Positions 17,668 through 26,850 of a stretch of DNA of 64,000 bases are shown one piece after another. The stretch comes from JALORV01 sp963775635. GTDB lineage: Bacteria > Pseudomonadota > Gammaproteobacteria > Burkholderiales > Burkholderiaceae_F. Under the pieces are notes generated by a model. It ran no database searches. It was not told where the DNA came from and saw only the letters and a list, made by a program, of their open reading frames with translations. Both the position numbers and the translations under genes were made by a program. Numbering within the stretch: position 1 is the stretch's first letter; each line of letters starts with the position of its first letter. Location of the stretch: positions 1 through 64,000 of the forward strand of contig CAVZJO010000002.1 in NCBI GenBank assembly GCA_963775635.1, in the 5' to 3' direction.

Positions 17668-18066
17668 TCACGCGCAGTTGACCGTCACCGAATGCGTGTG
17701 GAGAGGAAAGAAGAGGTCAAAGCCGGAGGTGGACATGACGGTGACCGCCGACTTGGCCTTGATCTGCGCGAGCTGCGCCGCCGTCAGGGTGACGCTGTGG
17801 TCGTGACCGGCGGCACCGACGATGTTGTAGGTGATGCTGATCGTCGAATCCACATCGGCTGCGGGGATCAGCAGGACGTGACCGTGGTTGGCCGAAATGG
17901 CGGTCGCGCCGCAGCTCAGCGTGGCTGGCGGTGGCGGAGCGGGAGTCGGCGCGGGAGCGGGCGCCGGTGCCGGGGTGGTGTAGTCGTCGCCCCCACACCC
18001 GCCCAGCGCCAAGGCCACCGCGCTGCCTGCGGTATTTGCAACAAACAATCGACGTGAGCGGTTCAT
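17668..18066 (-). CDS. secreted lipoprotein with Pro/Ala linker
   Basis: A 132-residue exported protein. The N-terminus NRSRRLFVANTAGSAVALAL followed by GGCGG combines a twin-arginine-like RR with a lipobox cysteine. A low-complexity linker of PA and PT repeats leads to a small domain (LSCGATAISANHGHVLLIPA, then GAAGHDHSVTLTAAQLAQI and FPLHTHSVTVNC). Several histidines (HGH, HDH, HTH) suggest copper or zinc binding, which is inference. The end is convergent with the lipoprotein gene at 17233. Confidence 0.65.
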   Translation of the reverse strand: MNRSRRLFVANTAGSAVALALGGCGGDDYTTPAPAPAPAPTPAPPPPATLSCGATAISANHGHVLLIPAADVDSTISITYNIVGAAGHDHSVTLTAAQLAQIKAKSAVTVMSTSGFDLFFPLHTHSVTVNCA

Positions 18067-18286
18067 GGGCGACCTCCGTCCGAGCCTCGTCTGCGAGCCC
18101 TACACACAAACGTGAAATGCTGCCCCGGAGGTACCTCCCGTGTCACTCCCGCGTCCGTACTCGAAGGTCCGGGAATAAATCGTCGGCCTGAGGCGTTACC
18201 GGCGAACCGACCGCTCCGTACCGGGCGTGACCTTCGACTACAGTGCGTGTCACCTGCCGCGCACTCCCAAACCCTGGAGCCAGCCC

Positions 18287-18676
18287 ATGACTCTCGAACC
18301 GGCACAGACATTCACCGTGAGTCACTTGAAGGAAGCGGATTTCAAGGGTGGGGGCCTGCGCGATTACTCGGCCTATCGCGATCTCGGTGTGGCGGAGGCG
18401 ACGGATGGGCTCGCGACCGCGCACGTGATCCGCATGGTCGCGCCGTTTCGCGAAGAGCTTGGCCAGCGGCATCACCACAACATTCGCTTCCAGCTCGTTT
18501 ACGTGCTGAAGGGCTGGTTCAAGACTGAGTTCGAGCGCCACGGCGTGCACGTGATGAGGGAGGGCTCGTGCTGGATCCAGCCGCCCGGAATTCGCCACAC
18601 CGTCCTTGGCTGGTCCGACGACTGCGAACTGCTGGAGGTCATCCTGCCTGCCGAGCACGAGACCGTGAACGACTGA
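18287..18676 (+). CDS. cupin-domain protein
   Basis: A 129-residue single cupin. ATG 18287 is preferred over 18227 because the segment before it has no conserved sequence. Cupin motif 1 is GQRHHHNIRFQLVYVLKGWF, with histidines for metal and the conserved glycine. Motif 2 is GSCWIQPPGIRHTVLGWSDD. Cupins are metal-binding beta barrels with very diverse roles; the substrate cannot be told here. It stands 17 bases upstream of the amine oxidase gene and probably shares its transcript. Confidence 0.8.
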   Translation: MTLEPAQTFTVSHLKEADFKGGGLRDYSAYRDLGVAEATDGLATAHVIRMVAPFREELGQRHHHNIRFQLVYVLKGWFKTEFERHGVHVMREGSCWIQPPGIRHTVLGWSDDCELLEVILPAEHETVND

Positions 18677-18692
18677 TCGCCCGAAACCGTGC

Positions 18693-19815
18693 ATGCCGGC
18701 CGAACGACTCCACGATGTGATCATCGCCGGCCTGGGCGCAATGGGCAGCGCGACGGCTCTAGAGCTCTCGAGGCGCGGCGTCGATGTGTTGGGGTTCGAT
18801 CGCTACACGCCACCCCATGCGTTCGGCTCTTCGCATGGTGAAACGCGGATCATCCGCGAGGCGTACTTCGAACACCCGGTCTACGTCCCGATGGTGCAGC
18901 GGGCCTACGAGTTGTGGCACGCGCTGGAGCAATCGGCCGGGGTGACATTGCTGCGGGAAACCGGCGGCCTGATGATCGGTCGACCTGACAGCGCGCTGGT
19001 GCAGGGCGCGCGCTTGAGCGCACAAACGCACCGGTTGCCGCACGAAGCCCTCGGAGCAGCAGAAATCACAGCGCGATTCCCGGCGCTGCGGCCCGAACGC
19101 GACATGGTGGCGGTGTGGGAGCCGCGAGCGGGCATCCTGTTTCCCGAGGCTTGCATCAGCGCACAGCTCGCACTCGCGCGGCAACGCGGCGCCGAACTGC
19201 ACGATGGGGAGGCCGTAGAGCACTGGGAGCCGGAGGGGGACGATGTTCGGGTCAGCACGTCCCAGAGCGAGTACCGCGCTCGCCGGCTGATCATCACTGC
19301 GGGGGCTTGGGTCGCGTCACTGCTACCGGGATTGCCGCTGCCATTGCGCATCGAGCGCCAGGCGCTGCACTGGTTCGAGTGCGCGTCCGACTCCTTCGAT
19401 GCCGAGCATTGCCCGATCCACCTCTGGCAGTTCGACGGGCACCGCTTTTTCTACGGCTTCCCGGCGCTCGACGGCGCGGTGAAAGCGGGGTTTCATCACG
19501 AAGGCGAAACGACAACGGCCGACGGCGTCCGGCGCGAGGTGGCTCGCGGTCGAAATCGATGCCGTGCGCGCCGTGATGCAGCGCTTCATCCCGGGCGCCG
19601 ACGGGCCACTGCGCAAGTCGGTGGTCTGCTTCTACACCAATACCCCCGACGACCATTTCTGGATCGACCGTCACCCGGCGCATCCGCAGGTGCTGATCGC
19701 CAGTCCGTGCTCCGGGCATGGGTTCAAGTTTGCGCCGGTCATCGGCGAGATTCTGGCCGACCTTGTTCAGGGCAGGGCGCCGCGGTTCGAGCTGCAACTC
19801 TTCCGACGGCGTTGA
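18693..19815 (+). CDS. FAD-dependent sarcosine/N-methyltryptophan oxidase-like protein (one frameshift)
   Basis: About 373 residues after one indel is corrected, the usual length for monomeric sarcosine oxidase/MTOX. The N-terminal FAD motif is VIIAGLGAMGSATALELSRR, followed by HAFGSSHGETRIIREAYFE (family signature) and ITAGAWVASLLPGLPLPL. The frame from 18693 runs wrongly after about 19545. Reading one base further on (EIDAVRAVMQRFIPG, then CFYTNTPDDHFWIDRHP and SPCSGHGFKFAPVIGEILAD) gives the correct C-terminus with the conserved SGHGFKFAP motif. These enzymes oxidise N-methylated amino acids to the amine, formaldehyde and peroxide. Confidence 0.85.
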
Positions 19816-19940
19816 GTGAGTTGCAATGTGTTCTGAGCGTCTGGCAGTCCAGCCGACGTTGTCCTGGCGAAGCGGTGCAAGAATTGCTGGACAATCAGAT
19901 GGCAAGATCTCTTTTGGTGGCGAACCAGTGGAGGTGAACG

Positions 19941-20267
19941 ATGAGTTCAACGCTTCCGGCTAAGTCAAATCTTCAGACACGAACAGTGAAGTGTCTGTTG
20001 TATGCAGCTCCTATTGCTTTGCTCGCGTCGAGCGTGCTCGCTGCACAGCCGGGTGATGGTACTGACGGCAAGCGCTTGCATGACGCCAACTGCACAGGGT
20101 GTCACGACACCGGCGTCTACTCGCGCAAGACTCGATCGGTCCGTTCGCTGGATGGACTGAAGCAGCAGTTGGAATCTTGCGGACACGCGGCAGGCCAAAA
20201 CCTCTCGCCGACGGAAAAGCAGAACATCGTCAAGTACTTGAACGATCAGTTCTATCAGTTTCGCTAG
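19941..20267 (+). CDS. small periplasmic cytochrome c
   Basis: A 108-residue exported monohaem cytochrome. The signal peptide is LLYAAPIALLASSVLAAQ. The haem motif CTGCH falls in RLHDANCTGCHDTGVYSRK. The C-terminal helix ends YLNDQFYQFR, as in class I cytochromes. After the haem motif there is no methionine, so the usual Met axial ligand is absent; a histidine (CGHAAGQ) and a cysteine lie at a suitable distance. That points to bis-His or five-coordinate haem, which is inference. It may serve as an electron carrier for an unknown oxidase. Confidence 0.85.
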   Translation: MSSTLPAKSNLQTRTVKCLLYAAPIALLASSVLAAQPGDGTDGKRLHDANCTGCHDTGVYSRKTRSVRSLDGLKQQLESCGHAAGQNLSPTEKQNIVKYLNDQFYQFR

Positions 20268-20331
20268 GGCGGCGAGAGACTCCCGCAGCATCTTTAGGAA
20301 GCGGCTGGCCTAGACGCGGACTGCGTAGCCG

Positions 20332-23300
20332 GTGAAGCAACCTCGTCAAAGTGGGTGCACGTCAGGCAGGTGCGTGGCCAGAAGCTTGAGCGGCTGGCGG
20401 CACTCGCTGTCGAAACTGCGCCGGCACGTCTTCGTGCTCGCCGCCGTATGTGTTCCTGCGCTGAGCCTCCCGATGGAGCAGACGCCGCCACTGGACCTCA
20501 GATACCTCGATGAGATGGACGAGGTGTCAGCATGGAAAGCGCTCGCCTCCGACGGTGTAAGCGCCTCCGTGCACGGCGCGAAGGGCGTCGAACGCAATGC
20601 ATTGATGCTGGAATTCGACCTGGCAAAGACGGCCGGTTACGCAGCGGCGACTCGGGTGTTGCCGACCACGCTGCCGGATGACTACGAGATTTCCTTCTGG
20701 ATGCGGGCTGAGGCGGGCCGCAACCATCTCGAGGTGAAATTCGTCGATGCGTCCGGTGACAACGTGTGGTGGTTCCGACGCGCCAACTATCAGTTCTCCG
20801 GTGACTGGCAGCAGGTTCGCATCAAGCGCCGACAGGTCGAGTTCGCGTGGGGGCCCAGCAACGATCGCGCGCTGCGGCAGTTTCAATCGATCGAATTCTT
20901 GGTGAGCGCGGGAGAGGATGGAGGCAAGGGCAATCTGTGGTTCGATCGCCTGGCGCTGAAACCCGTGGCGCGTCCTCCGGTGGGGGCACAGCCGGCCGCG
21001 CGTGCCTCATCGGAACGGGCGCCGCACACGGCCGCGCAGGCGATCGACGGGAAGAGCGCGACGTCATGGCGCAGCGAACGCATCGAGTCCCGCGACCAGA
21101 TGTTTGAAGTGGATCTGCAGTACGTACGCGAGTTCGGCGGCCTGCAGATCGACTGGGTACGCGGTCTGAACGCGTCGCGCTACTCGATCGAGACTTCGCT
21201 CGACGGCAAGCGCTGGATCACGGCCCACAAGGTCGAAGCGAGCAACGGCGGTCGCGACTCGCACATGATGCCGGAGTCTGAGGCTCGCTACATTCGTCTG
21301 ACCATCCCCGATCCGGGGCGGGATGTCGGCATCAGCGAGTTTCACGTTCGTGATCTCGAGTTCGGAGCTTCACCGAACGCGTTCATTCGAGCGCTCGCGA
21401 AGGACGCACGACGCGGCTGCTATCCACGTGCATTCGTGGACGAGCAGAGCTACTGGACGATCCTCGGGGCCGACGCGGACAGCGAGGAGAGCATGCTGTC
21501 CGAGGACGGCGCACTGGAAGTGCGCAAGGGCAGTTTCTCGGTCGAGCCGTTCATCCGCATGCGCGATACGACGCTCACCTGGGCGGACGTGGCCATTGAG
21601 CATTCGCTGGCCGAAGGCTATCTGCCGATTCCAAGCGTCGCGTGGCGGCATCCGGAGATCGAGCTTACGACAACTGCGTACACAAGCGGCCGGTCCGGAG
21701 ATGCACAGACGCATGCGGTCTACAGGTTGCGCAACCCAGGCTCGAAGGCGCAGAAAGTCACGCTGGCGCTCGTCGTGCGCCCATTCCAGGTCAATCCGCC
21801 GGCCCAGTTCCTCAACACGGCGGGCGGTGTGAGCCCGATCCAGGATCTCTCGTTCGACAATGGCGTGGTGAGCGTCGACAAGGTGCCCAGCGTCTTTCCG
21901 CGCTCAGCACCACAAGCATTCCGCGCGGCCACGTTCGCGGCGGATACGCCCTGTGAGTGGCTCACCAGTCCTGGTGGCTTCGGGAGCGTTCACGACGAGA
22001 GCGGGTTTGCATCGGGCGCCCTGCTGTTCGATGTCAGCCTGGCGCCGGGCGAGAGCAGGGAAGTGGTGCTCGACTTGCCGTTGCATCCCGGTGCGAAGGT
22101 CCGTTCCGACTCACACGTGTCGTTCGGTGAAGTCGCTGCACCGTGGCGCGAAAAGCTCAATCGCGTCGAGCTGACGCTGCCACCGCAGGAACGGCATTTG
22201 TTCGACACGCTGCGAACTGCACTCGCCCATGTTCTCATCAATCGCGACGGTCCGGCGATCCAGCCCGGATCGCGAGCGTACGAGCGCTCCTGGATCCGTG
22301 ACGGCGTAATGACGTCCGAGATGCTGCTGCGTCTCGGACACGCGGATGCGGCCCGGGATTTTCTGAAGTGGTACGCGCCGTTCCAATTCGACAACGGCAA
22401 GGTGCCATGCTGCGTCGATCGGCGCGGCGCGGATCCCGTGCCCGAGAACGACAGCACCGGCGAGTTCCTGTTCCTCATCGACGCGATCTACCGCTACACC
22501 GGCGACATGCAACTTCTGCGGGACATGTGGCCAAGGGTAAGCAGGGCGGTGCAGTACATGGAGAAGCTGCGTCTGTCGGAGCGAGTTCCGGCGAACCTGC
22601 AGGAGCAGCGCAGGGCGTTCTATGGACTGATGCCGGCCTCGATCAGTCATGAAGGCTATGCCGCCAAGCCGATGCATTCGTACTGGGACGACTTCTGGGC
22701 GCTGGCAGGCTACGAGTCTGCGATCCGCATCGCGCGTGCGCTCGGCGAGACCGGCCAGATGCACACCATCATCGAATCGCGCGACCAGTTCCGCTCGGAC
22801 CTGTACCGGTCGCTGCAGATCGCGATGAAGATGCATGGCATCGATTACCTGCCGGGCGCGGCCGAGCTCGGTGATTTCGATGCCACATCGACATCGATCG
22901 CGCTGTCGCCGGTCGGTGAACAGCAGATGCTGCCTCCGGACGCACTCGTGGCGAGCTTCGAGCGCTACTGGCGTGACTTCAGCGCGCGGCGCACGGACAC
23001 GTCGTGGGATGCGTACACGCCATATGAGTGGCGCAACCTCGGCACGTTCGTGCGCTTGCGCTGGCGAAATCGCGGCAAGGAGCTGATCGAATTCCTCATG
23101 AATGATCGTCGCCCGGCGCAGTGGAACCAGTGGGCAGAGGTCGTCGGACGCGATGTCCGCAAGTCACGTTTCATCGGCGACATGCCGCATGGGTGGGTGG
23201 CCTCGGACTTTGGCCGTTCGCTCCTCGACATGTTCGCGTTCGAGCGACCGGCTGACCAGACTCTCGTATTGATGGCGGGTGTGCCGCAGGCGTGGACGGA

Positions 23301-23547
23301 GCGCGATGGCTTCGCGGTAAAGAATCTGCGGACTCCGTACGGGCTGCTGAGCTACTCGCTGAAGATTGACGGACAACAGCGCGTGCTGGAAGTGGCTGAG
23401 CTGCAGATGCCGACGGGCGGTGTGGCGATCGCCTGGCCCGAGGGCACACAGCCGAAGAATCAGTCGCTACAGCGCGGCTCCGGCCATTGGATCGGTACCG
23501 AATTGCGTGTCACCGAGCTGCCGCTGACGATCACATTCTCCCGATGA
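20332..23547 (+). CDS. large secreted glycosidase with discoidin domain
   Basis: A 1071-residue exported protein. A hydrophobic stretch (HVFVLAAVCVPALSLP) near residue 45 serves as signal sequence; the GTG start at 20332 is uncertain, and a GTG at 20374 is also in frame. Residues about 50-205 form a galactose-binding-like carbohydrate module (YEISFWMRAEAG, NLWFDRLALKP). Residues about 215-345 are an F5/8 type C discoidin domain (AIDGKSATSWRSE, RYIRLTIPDPG). The C-terminal half is an (alpha/alpha)6 barrel of glucoamylase or amylo-glucosidase type: RSWIRDGVMTSEMLLRLGHA with the RDG motif, FLIDAIYRYTGDMQLLRDMW, and MPHGWVASDFGRSLLDMFAF. Substrate unknown. Confidence 0.8.
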   Translation: MKQPRQSGCTSGRCVARSLSGWRHSLSKLRRHVFVLAAVCVPALSLPMEQTPPLDLRYLDEMDEVSAWKALASDGVSASVHGAKGVERNALMLEFDLAKTAGYAAATRVLPTTLPDDYEISFWMRAEAGRNHLEVKFVDASGDNVWWFRRANYQFSGDWQQVRIKRRQVEFAWGPSNDRALRQFQSIEFLVSAGEDGGKGNLWFDRLALKPVARPPVGAQPAARASSERAPHTAAQAIDGKSATSWRSERIESRDQMFEVDLQYVREFGGLQIDWVRGLNASRYSIETSLDGKRWITAHKVEASNGGRDSHMMPESEARYIRLTIPDPGRDVGISEFHVRDLEFGASPNAFIRALAKDARRGCYPRAFVDEQSYWTILGADADSEESMLSEDGALEVRKGSFSVEPFIRMRDTTLTWADVAIEHSLAEGYLPIPSVAWRHPEIELTTTAYTSGRSGDAQTHAVYRLRNPGSKAQKVTLALVVRPFQVNPPAQFLNTAGGVSPIQDLSFDNGVVSVDKVPSVFPRSAPQAFRAATFAADTPCEWLTSPGGFGSVHDESGFASGALLFDVSLAPGESREVVLDLPLHPGAKVRSDSHVSFGEVAAPWREKLNRVELTLPPQERHLFDTLRTALAHVLINRDGPAIQPGSRAYERSWIRDGVMTSEMLLRLGHADAARDFLKWYAPFQFDNGKVPCCVDRRGADPVPENDSTGEFLFLIDAIYRYTGDMQLLRDMWPRVSRAVQYMEKLRLSERVPANLQEQRRAFYGLMPASISHEGYAAKPMHSYWDDFWALAGYESAIRIARALGETGQMHTIIESRDQFRSDLYRSLQIAMKMHGIDYLPGAAELGDFDATSTSIALSPVGEQQMLPPDALVASFERYWRDFSARRTDTSWDAYTPYEWRNLGTFVRLRWRNRGKELIEFLMNDRRPAQWNQWAEVVGRDVRKSRFIGDMPHGWVASDFGRSLLDMFAFERPADQTLVLMAGVPQAWTERDGFAVKNLRTPYGLLSYSLKIDGQQRVLEVAELQMPTGGVAIAWPEGTQPKNQSLQRGSGHWIGTELRVTELPLTITFSR

Positions 23548-23739
23548 TGTACGCGACCGCAGTATTCCCGAGTCTGACGCGCGTGGATTGGACAATGGAA
23601 CGGATGCGGTTCACAAACGTCTCCGAGATGCTTGAGCAAGGCCATCGCCGGTGGGTCCGTCAGGACTACACGCGCACAAGGCGGGGGGCGTCCCGCCCCG
23701 CGCCAACAGCAATGCCCCAGCAGCGATGACGGAGCACGC

Positions 23740-25881
23740 TTGAGTTCCACAGGTTCCAGCGCCGCGCGGACACCGCCATCTGCCCCGGAGCCGGAGCGAT
23801 CTCCTCGAGCCACAGGACGCGGTCAGCAGCGGAGTCAACGCATAAACCGTGAACACAGGCGACTGGCCTTTTCGCTGCTGCTCTCCCTGCTGATTCACGG
23901 ATCGCTGTTGAGCCTGACCTTCGGTGGCCAAGCACCTGGGCTTCCGGGCTTTAGGTTCCCCTGGCGAGATCGACAAATCGAGACGCCCGAGCTGCGCGTC
24001 GTGCTCGTTCCGACGCATGTCACAGCCGCGGAGCCGGCGACCACCTCGGTCGCGCCGCCTTCGCAGCAGGCATCGATCCAGCCGCCGATTGCCGGCGGGC
24101 GAGCCCCGACTCCACACGCGCCGCCCGCGCCGCCCCTAGGGGGTGCGGCCTTAGCGATCGTCCCCGCGGCCAAGCCGAAGGCAGAGGTCAAGCCAGAACA
24201 AAACGCCGTGGCCCGTGCGGCCCCTGCGAAAGCGCCCATGCGCGCCGGTCAGCCCGGTTACGCAGCGCCTGCGAAGATCCCCAAGCCGGCCGCGATCGAC
24301 GTGAAGCCGTCCGGTGGGCGCACGTTGGTCGCGCCTGTCGCTCCCACGGCGCCACCGTCTGTCACTGCGGTAGCGCCAGGCGCTTCGATCCCGGACACCG
24401 TGATGTCGGTGCAAAGAGATGGCTTCGATGTAGCCGGGGAGCGAATCGGCAGGGACGTTCGGGAGCGAGCGGCTGAATTTGCCAAACAGGCGGATCGGTT
24501 GAAGGCGGCGCGGGTCGAGGCCGCGAAACTGGAGGCCGCTCGTAAGGACGAAGCGGCGCGCGTCGAGGCCAAGCGATTGGAGGCTGAACGCCAGGAAGCC
24601 GCCCGACGGGCAGCGGCACAGCCGGAGGCGCAGCGTCAAGAGGCCGCACGTCAGGAAGAAGCGGCGCGCCGCGAGGCCACGCGACTGGCGGCTGAACGCC
24701 AGGAAGCCGCGCGACTGGCAGCGGCACAGCAGGAGGCGCAGCGTCAAGAGACTGCACGTCAGGAAGTAGCGGCGCGTCGCGAGGCCACGCGACTGGAGGC
24801 TGAGCGCCAGGAAGCCGCGCGACGGGCCGCGGAGCGGCTGGAGGCGCAGCGTCAAGCGGCCGTTGGTCAGGAAGAAGCGGCGCGCGTCGAGGCCAAACGA
24901 CTGGAGGTTGAACGCCAGGAAGCCACGCGACGGGCAGCGGCACAGCTGGAGGCGCAGCGTCAAGCGGCCGTCCGTCAGGAAGAAGCGGCGCGCGTCGAGG
25001 CCAAACGACTGGAGACTGAACGCGAGGAGGCCGCGCGACGGGCAGCGGCGCAGCTGGAGGCGCAGCGTCAAGCGGTCGTCCGTCAGGAAGAAGCGGTGCG
25101 CGTCGAGGCCAAGCGACTGGAGACTGAACGCGAGGAGGCCGCGCGACGGGCAGCGGCGCAGCAGGAGGCGCAGCGTCAAGAGATCGCCCGTCAGGAAGAA
25201 GCGGTGCGTCGCGAGGCCACGCGACTGGAGACTGAACGCGAGGAGGTCGCGCGACGGGCAGCGGCACAGCTGGAGGCGCAGCGTCAAGAGACCGTACGTC
25301 AGGAAGAAGCGGCGCGCCGCGAGGCCACGCGACTGGAGGCCGAACGCGAGGAGGCCGCGCGACGGGCCGCGGTACCGCAAGAGGTCGCGCGCGTCGAGGC
25401 CGAAAGAGAGGAGGACGCAAGACGGGAAGCGCGGCGTCGAGCAATTGGGCGTCAGCTCGATGAGGAAGCCGCCCAGCGTGAAGCAGCCTCGAATCCCGCT
25501 CGCCCCACACTACCCTTGTCGTTGGGCACCGCACGTCGAGGCAGGCTATGGGGGCGCACCGACCCCAACGTCGAACTCATCAGGTACGCGGAGGCGTTGG
25601 CACAAAAGATCCAATTCAACACGCCTGTCGACACGGTCCGCGAAGTGGCGAAGCGGCTTCACACCAATCCCATGGTCACCGTGGCCATTCGAAGCGACGG
25701 ATCCGTGGAGTCAGTGACTTTCGTTCTCTCCACTGGCGTGGCGGAAGTCGATGACGCGATACGGCGCATCGTGCAAAGCCACGAGCACTACCAGGCGTTC
25801 CCGCCTGCACTGGCCCGCGAGTACGACGTGATTGAAATCCGCCGAACGTGGTACTTCGACGTGACCGTCCGGCTCTACTGA
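23740..25881 (+). CDS. TonB/TolA-like energy transducer with repeat coiled coil
   Basis: A TonB-family protein of about 713 residues. It has an N-terminal anchor (FSLLLSLLIHGSLLSLTFGG, with the SLLIHG histidine typical of TonB/TolA), a Pro/Ala/Lys-rich periplasmic linker, a long Arg/Glu/Ala coiled coil made of eight 36-residue repeats, and a C-terminal TonB_C-like domain (VELIRYAEALAQKIQFN, then TVAIRSDGSVESVTFVLSTG). TTG 23740 has GGAG upstream; an earlier TTG at 23632 is also open. It likely spans the periplasm, coupling ExbBD/TolQR motors to outer membrane partners. No exbB, exbD or tol genes are adjacent. Confidence 0.8.
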   Translation: MSSTGSSAARTPPSAPEPERSPRATGRGQQRSQRINREHRRLAFSLLLSLLIHGSLLSLTFGGQAPGLPGFRFPWRDRQIETPELRVVLVPTHVTAAEPATTSVAPPSQQASIQPPIAGGRAPTPHAPPAPPLGGAALAIVPAAKPKAEVKPEQNAVARAAPAKAPMRAGQPGYAAPAKIPKPAAIDVKPSGGRTLVAPVAPTAPPSVTAVAPGASIPDTVMSVQRDGFDVAGERIGRDVRERAAEFAKQADRLKAARVEAAKLEAARKDEAARVEAKRLEAERQEAARRAAAQPEAQRQEAARQEEAARREATRLAAERQEAARLAAAQQEAQRQETARQEVAARREATRLEAERQEAARRAAERLEAQRQAAVGQEEAARVEAKRLEVERQEATRRAAAQLEAQRQAAVRQEEAARVEAKRLETEREEAARRAAAQLEAQRQAVVRQEEAVRVEAKRLETEREEAARRAAAQQEAQRQEIARQEEAVRREATRLETEREEVARRAAAQLEAQRQETVRQEEAARREATRLEAEREEAARRAAVPQEVARVEAEREEDARREARRRAIGRQLDEEAAQREAASNPARPTLPLSLGTARRGRLWGRTDPNVELIRYAEALAQKIQFNTPVDTVREVAKRLHTNPMVTVAIRSDGSVESVTFVLSTGVAEVDDAIRRIVQSHEHYQAFPPALAREYDVIEIRRTWYFDVTVRLY
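24541..25404 (+). repeat. eight tandem 108-bp repeats inside the TonB-like gene
   Basis: Units start at 24541, 24649, 24757, 24865, 24973, 25081, 25189 and 25297, each exactly 108 bp (36 codons). Each unit reads roughly RQEEAARREATRLEAER, then QEAARRAAAQLEAQRQ and two more residues. All are in frame with no length variation. Point differences show that the copies are diverging or being partially homogenised. The low complexity also creates long false minus-strand ORFs over this area. Confidence 0.95.
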
Positions 25882-26001
25882 TGGGAGGATGACAGGAGGT
25901 ACGACAATTGCGGTCTTTGTGACTTGGCCTGAGAATCGATGCAAGGCACGATGCGGCCTAAAACGTGGTCTCCAAACCTCTTTGAAGAAAAGGGTTTCGC
26001 C

Positions 26002-26796
26002 ATGGCTCACGAAATATCATTCAGGGATATACAAGTCAGATCAAGCGAGATTGAAGTCCGAACGATCGCGCTGAACGATCTCTGGCAGTCGCTGAAGGAA
26101 GGCTACGACGACTTCAATGCCACGCCAACCGTTGGCATGTTCCTGACGGTACTGCTTTATCTGCTGTTCGCCCTGCTCCTGACACTGTTTTTGGTTGGGC
26201 AGAATCTGCTGCATCTCGCCTTTCCAATCATCGCGGGGTTCACTCTTATCGGCCCTGTGGTCTCGGTCGGTCTTTTTGAGATGAGCCGGCGTCGCGAACA
26301 CGGGCTCGACGTCAGTTGGCGCTCAACTTTCGAATTTGTCCACTCCGCCTCGTTTGCTCCCATCCTCGCGCTATCGCTCGTGATGACGTTGCTCTATGTG
26401 GCCTGGCTGTTTAGTGCGCAGTTCCTATTTTTCGGCCTGTTCGGAGACGACCCACCAGTCTCGGCGTCAGACTTTGTGACCCAGTTAGTTACGACCCGGC
26501 GGGGCGCTGGACTGATTGTGTACGGAATTCTTCTCGGGTTCATATTTGCTTTCACTGCGCTGGCAATTTCGGTGGTCGCCTTTCCGTTGCTTCTGGACAG
26601 GCCGGCAAGCGCTGCTACAGCGGTCGCCATTTCGATCAGAGCAGTAACCTCCAATCTTATGGTGATGGCGGTCTGGGGACTAATTGTTGTGTTGCTGCTG
26701 ATCGCCGGGGCTATCGTGTTTTTGATCGGTCTTGCGGCGGTTCTACCGATACTGGGCCATGCAACTTGGCATCTTTACCGCAAGGTCGTTGTTTGA
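26002..26796 (+). CDS. DUF2189 integral membrane protein
   Basis: A 264-residue protein with about six membrane helices, for example FLTVLLYLLFALLLTLFLVG, FPIIAGFTLIGPVVSVGLFE and MAVWGLIVVLLLIAGAIVFL. The N-terminus (VRTIALNDLWQSLKEGYDDF) and the GLFEMSRRREHGLDVSW loop are the DUF2189 signature. ATG 26002 is preferred over 25939 because the preceding residues are not conserved. Family function is unknown; genome neighbourhoods often hint at cytochrome-related or envelope stress roles, without proof. Confidence 0.85.
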   Translation: MAHEISFRDIQVRSSEIEVRTIALNDLWQSLKEGYDDFNATPTVGMFLTVLLYLLFALLLTLFLVGQNLLHLAFPIIAGFTLIGPVVSVGLFEMSRRREHGLDVSWRSTFEFVHSASFAPILALSLVMTLLYVAWLFSAQFLFFGLFGDDPPVSASDFVTQLVTTRRGAGLIVYGILLGFIFAFTALAISVVAFPLLLDRPASAATAVAISIRAVTSNLMVMAVWGLIVVLLLIAGAIVFLIGLAAVLPILGHATWHLYRKVVV

Positions 26797-26850
26797 ATGA
26801 AACGTGCCGTGGGCGGCAAGCACGGCAGTACACCGCCAAGAGCGGCCGGC

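Noticed and set aside
24151..25534. Two long minus-strand ORFs (about 390-409 residues) over the TonB-like gene
   Set aside because: They are mirror frames of the 108-bp repeat; composition is repetitive Arg/Leu/Pro with no ribosome-binding site, and the plus frame has a clear TonB architecture.
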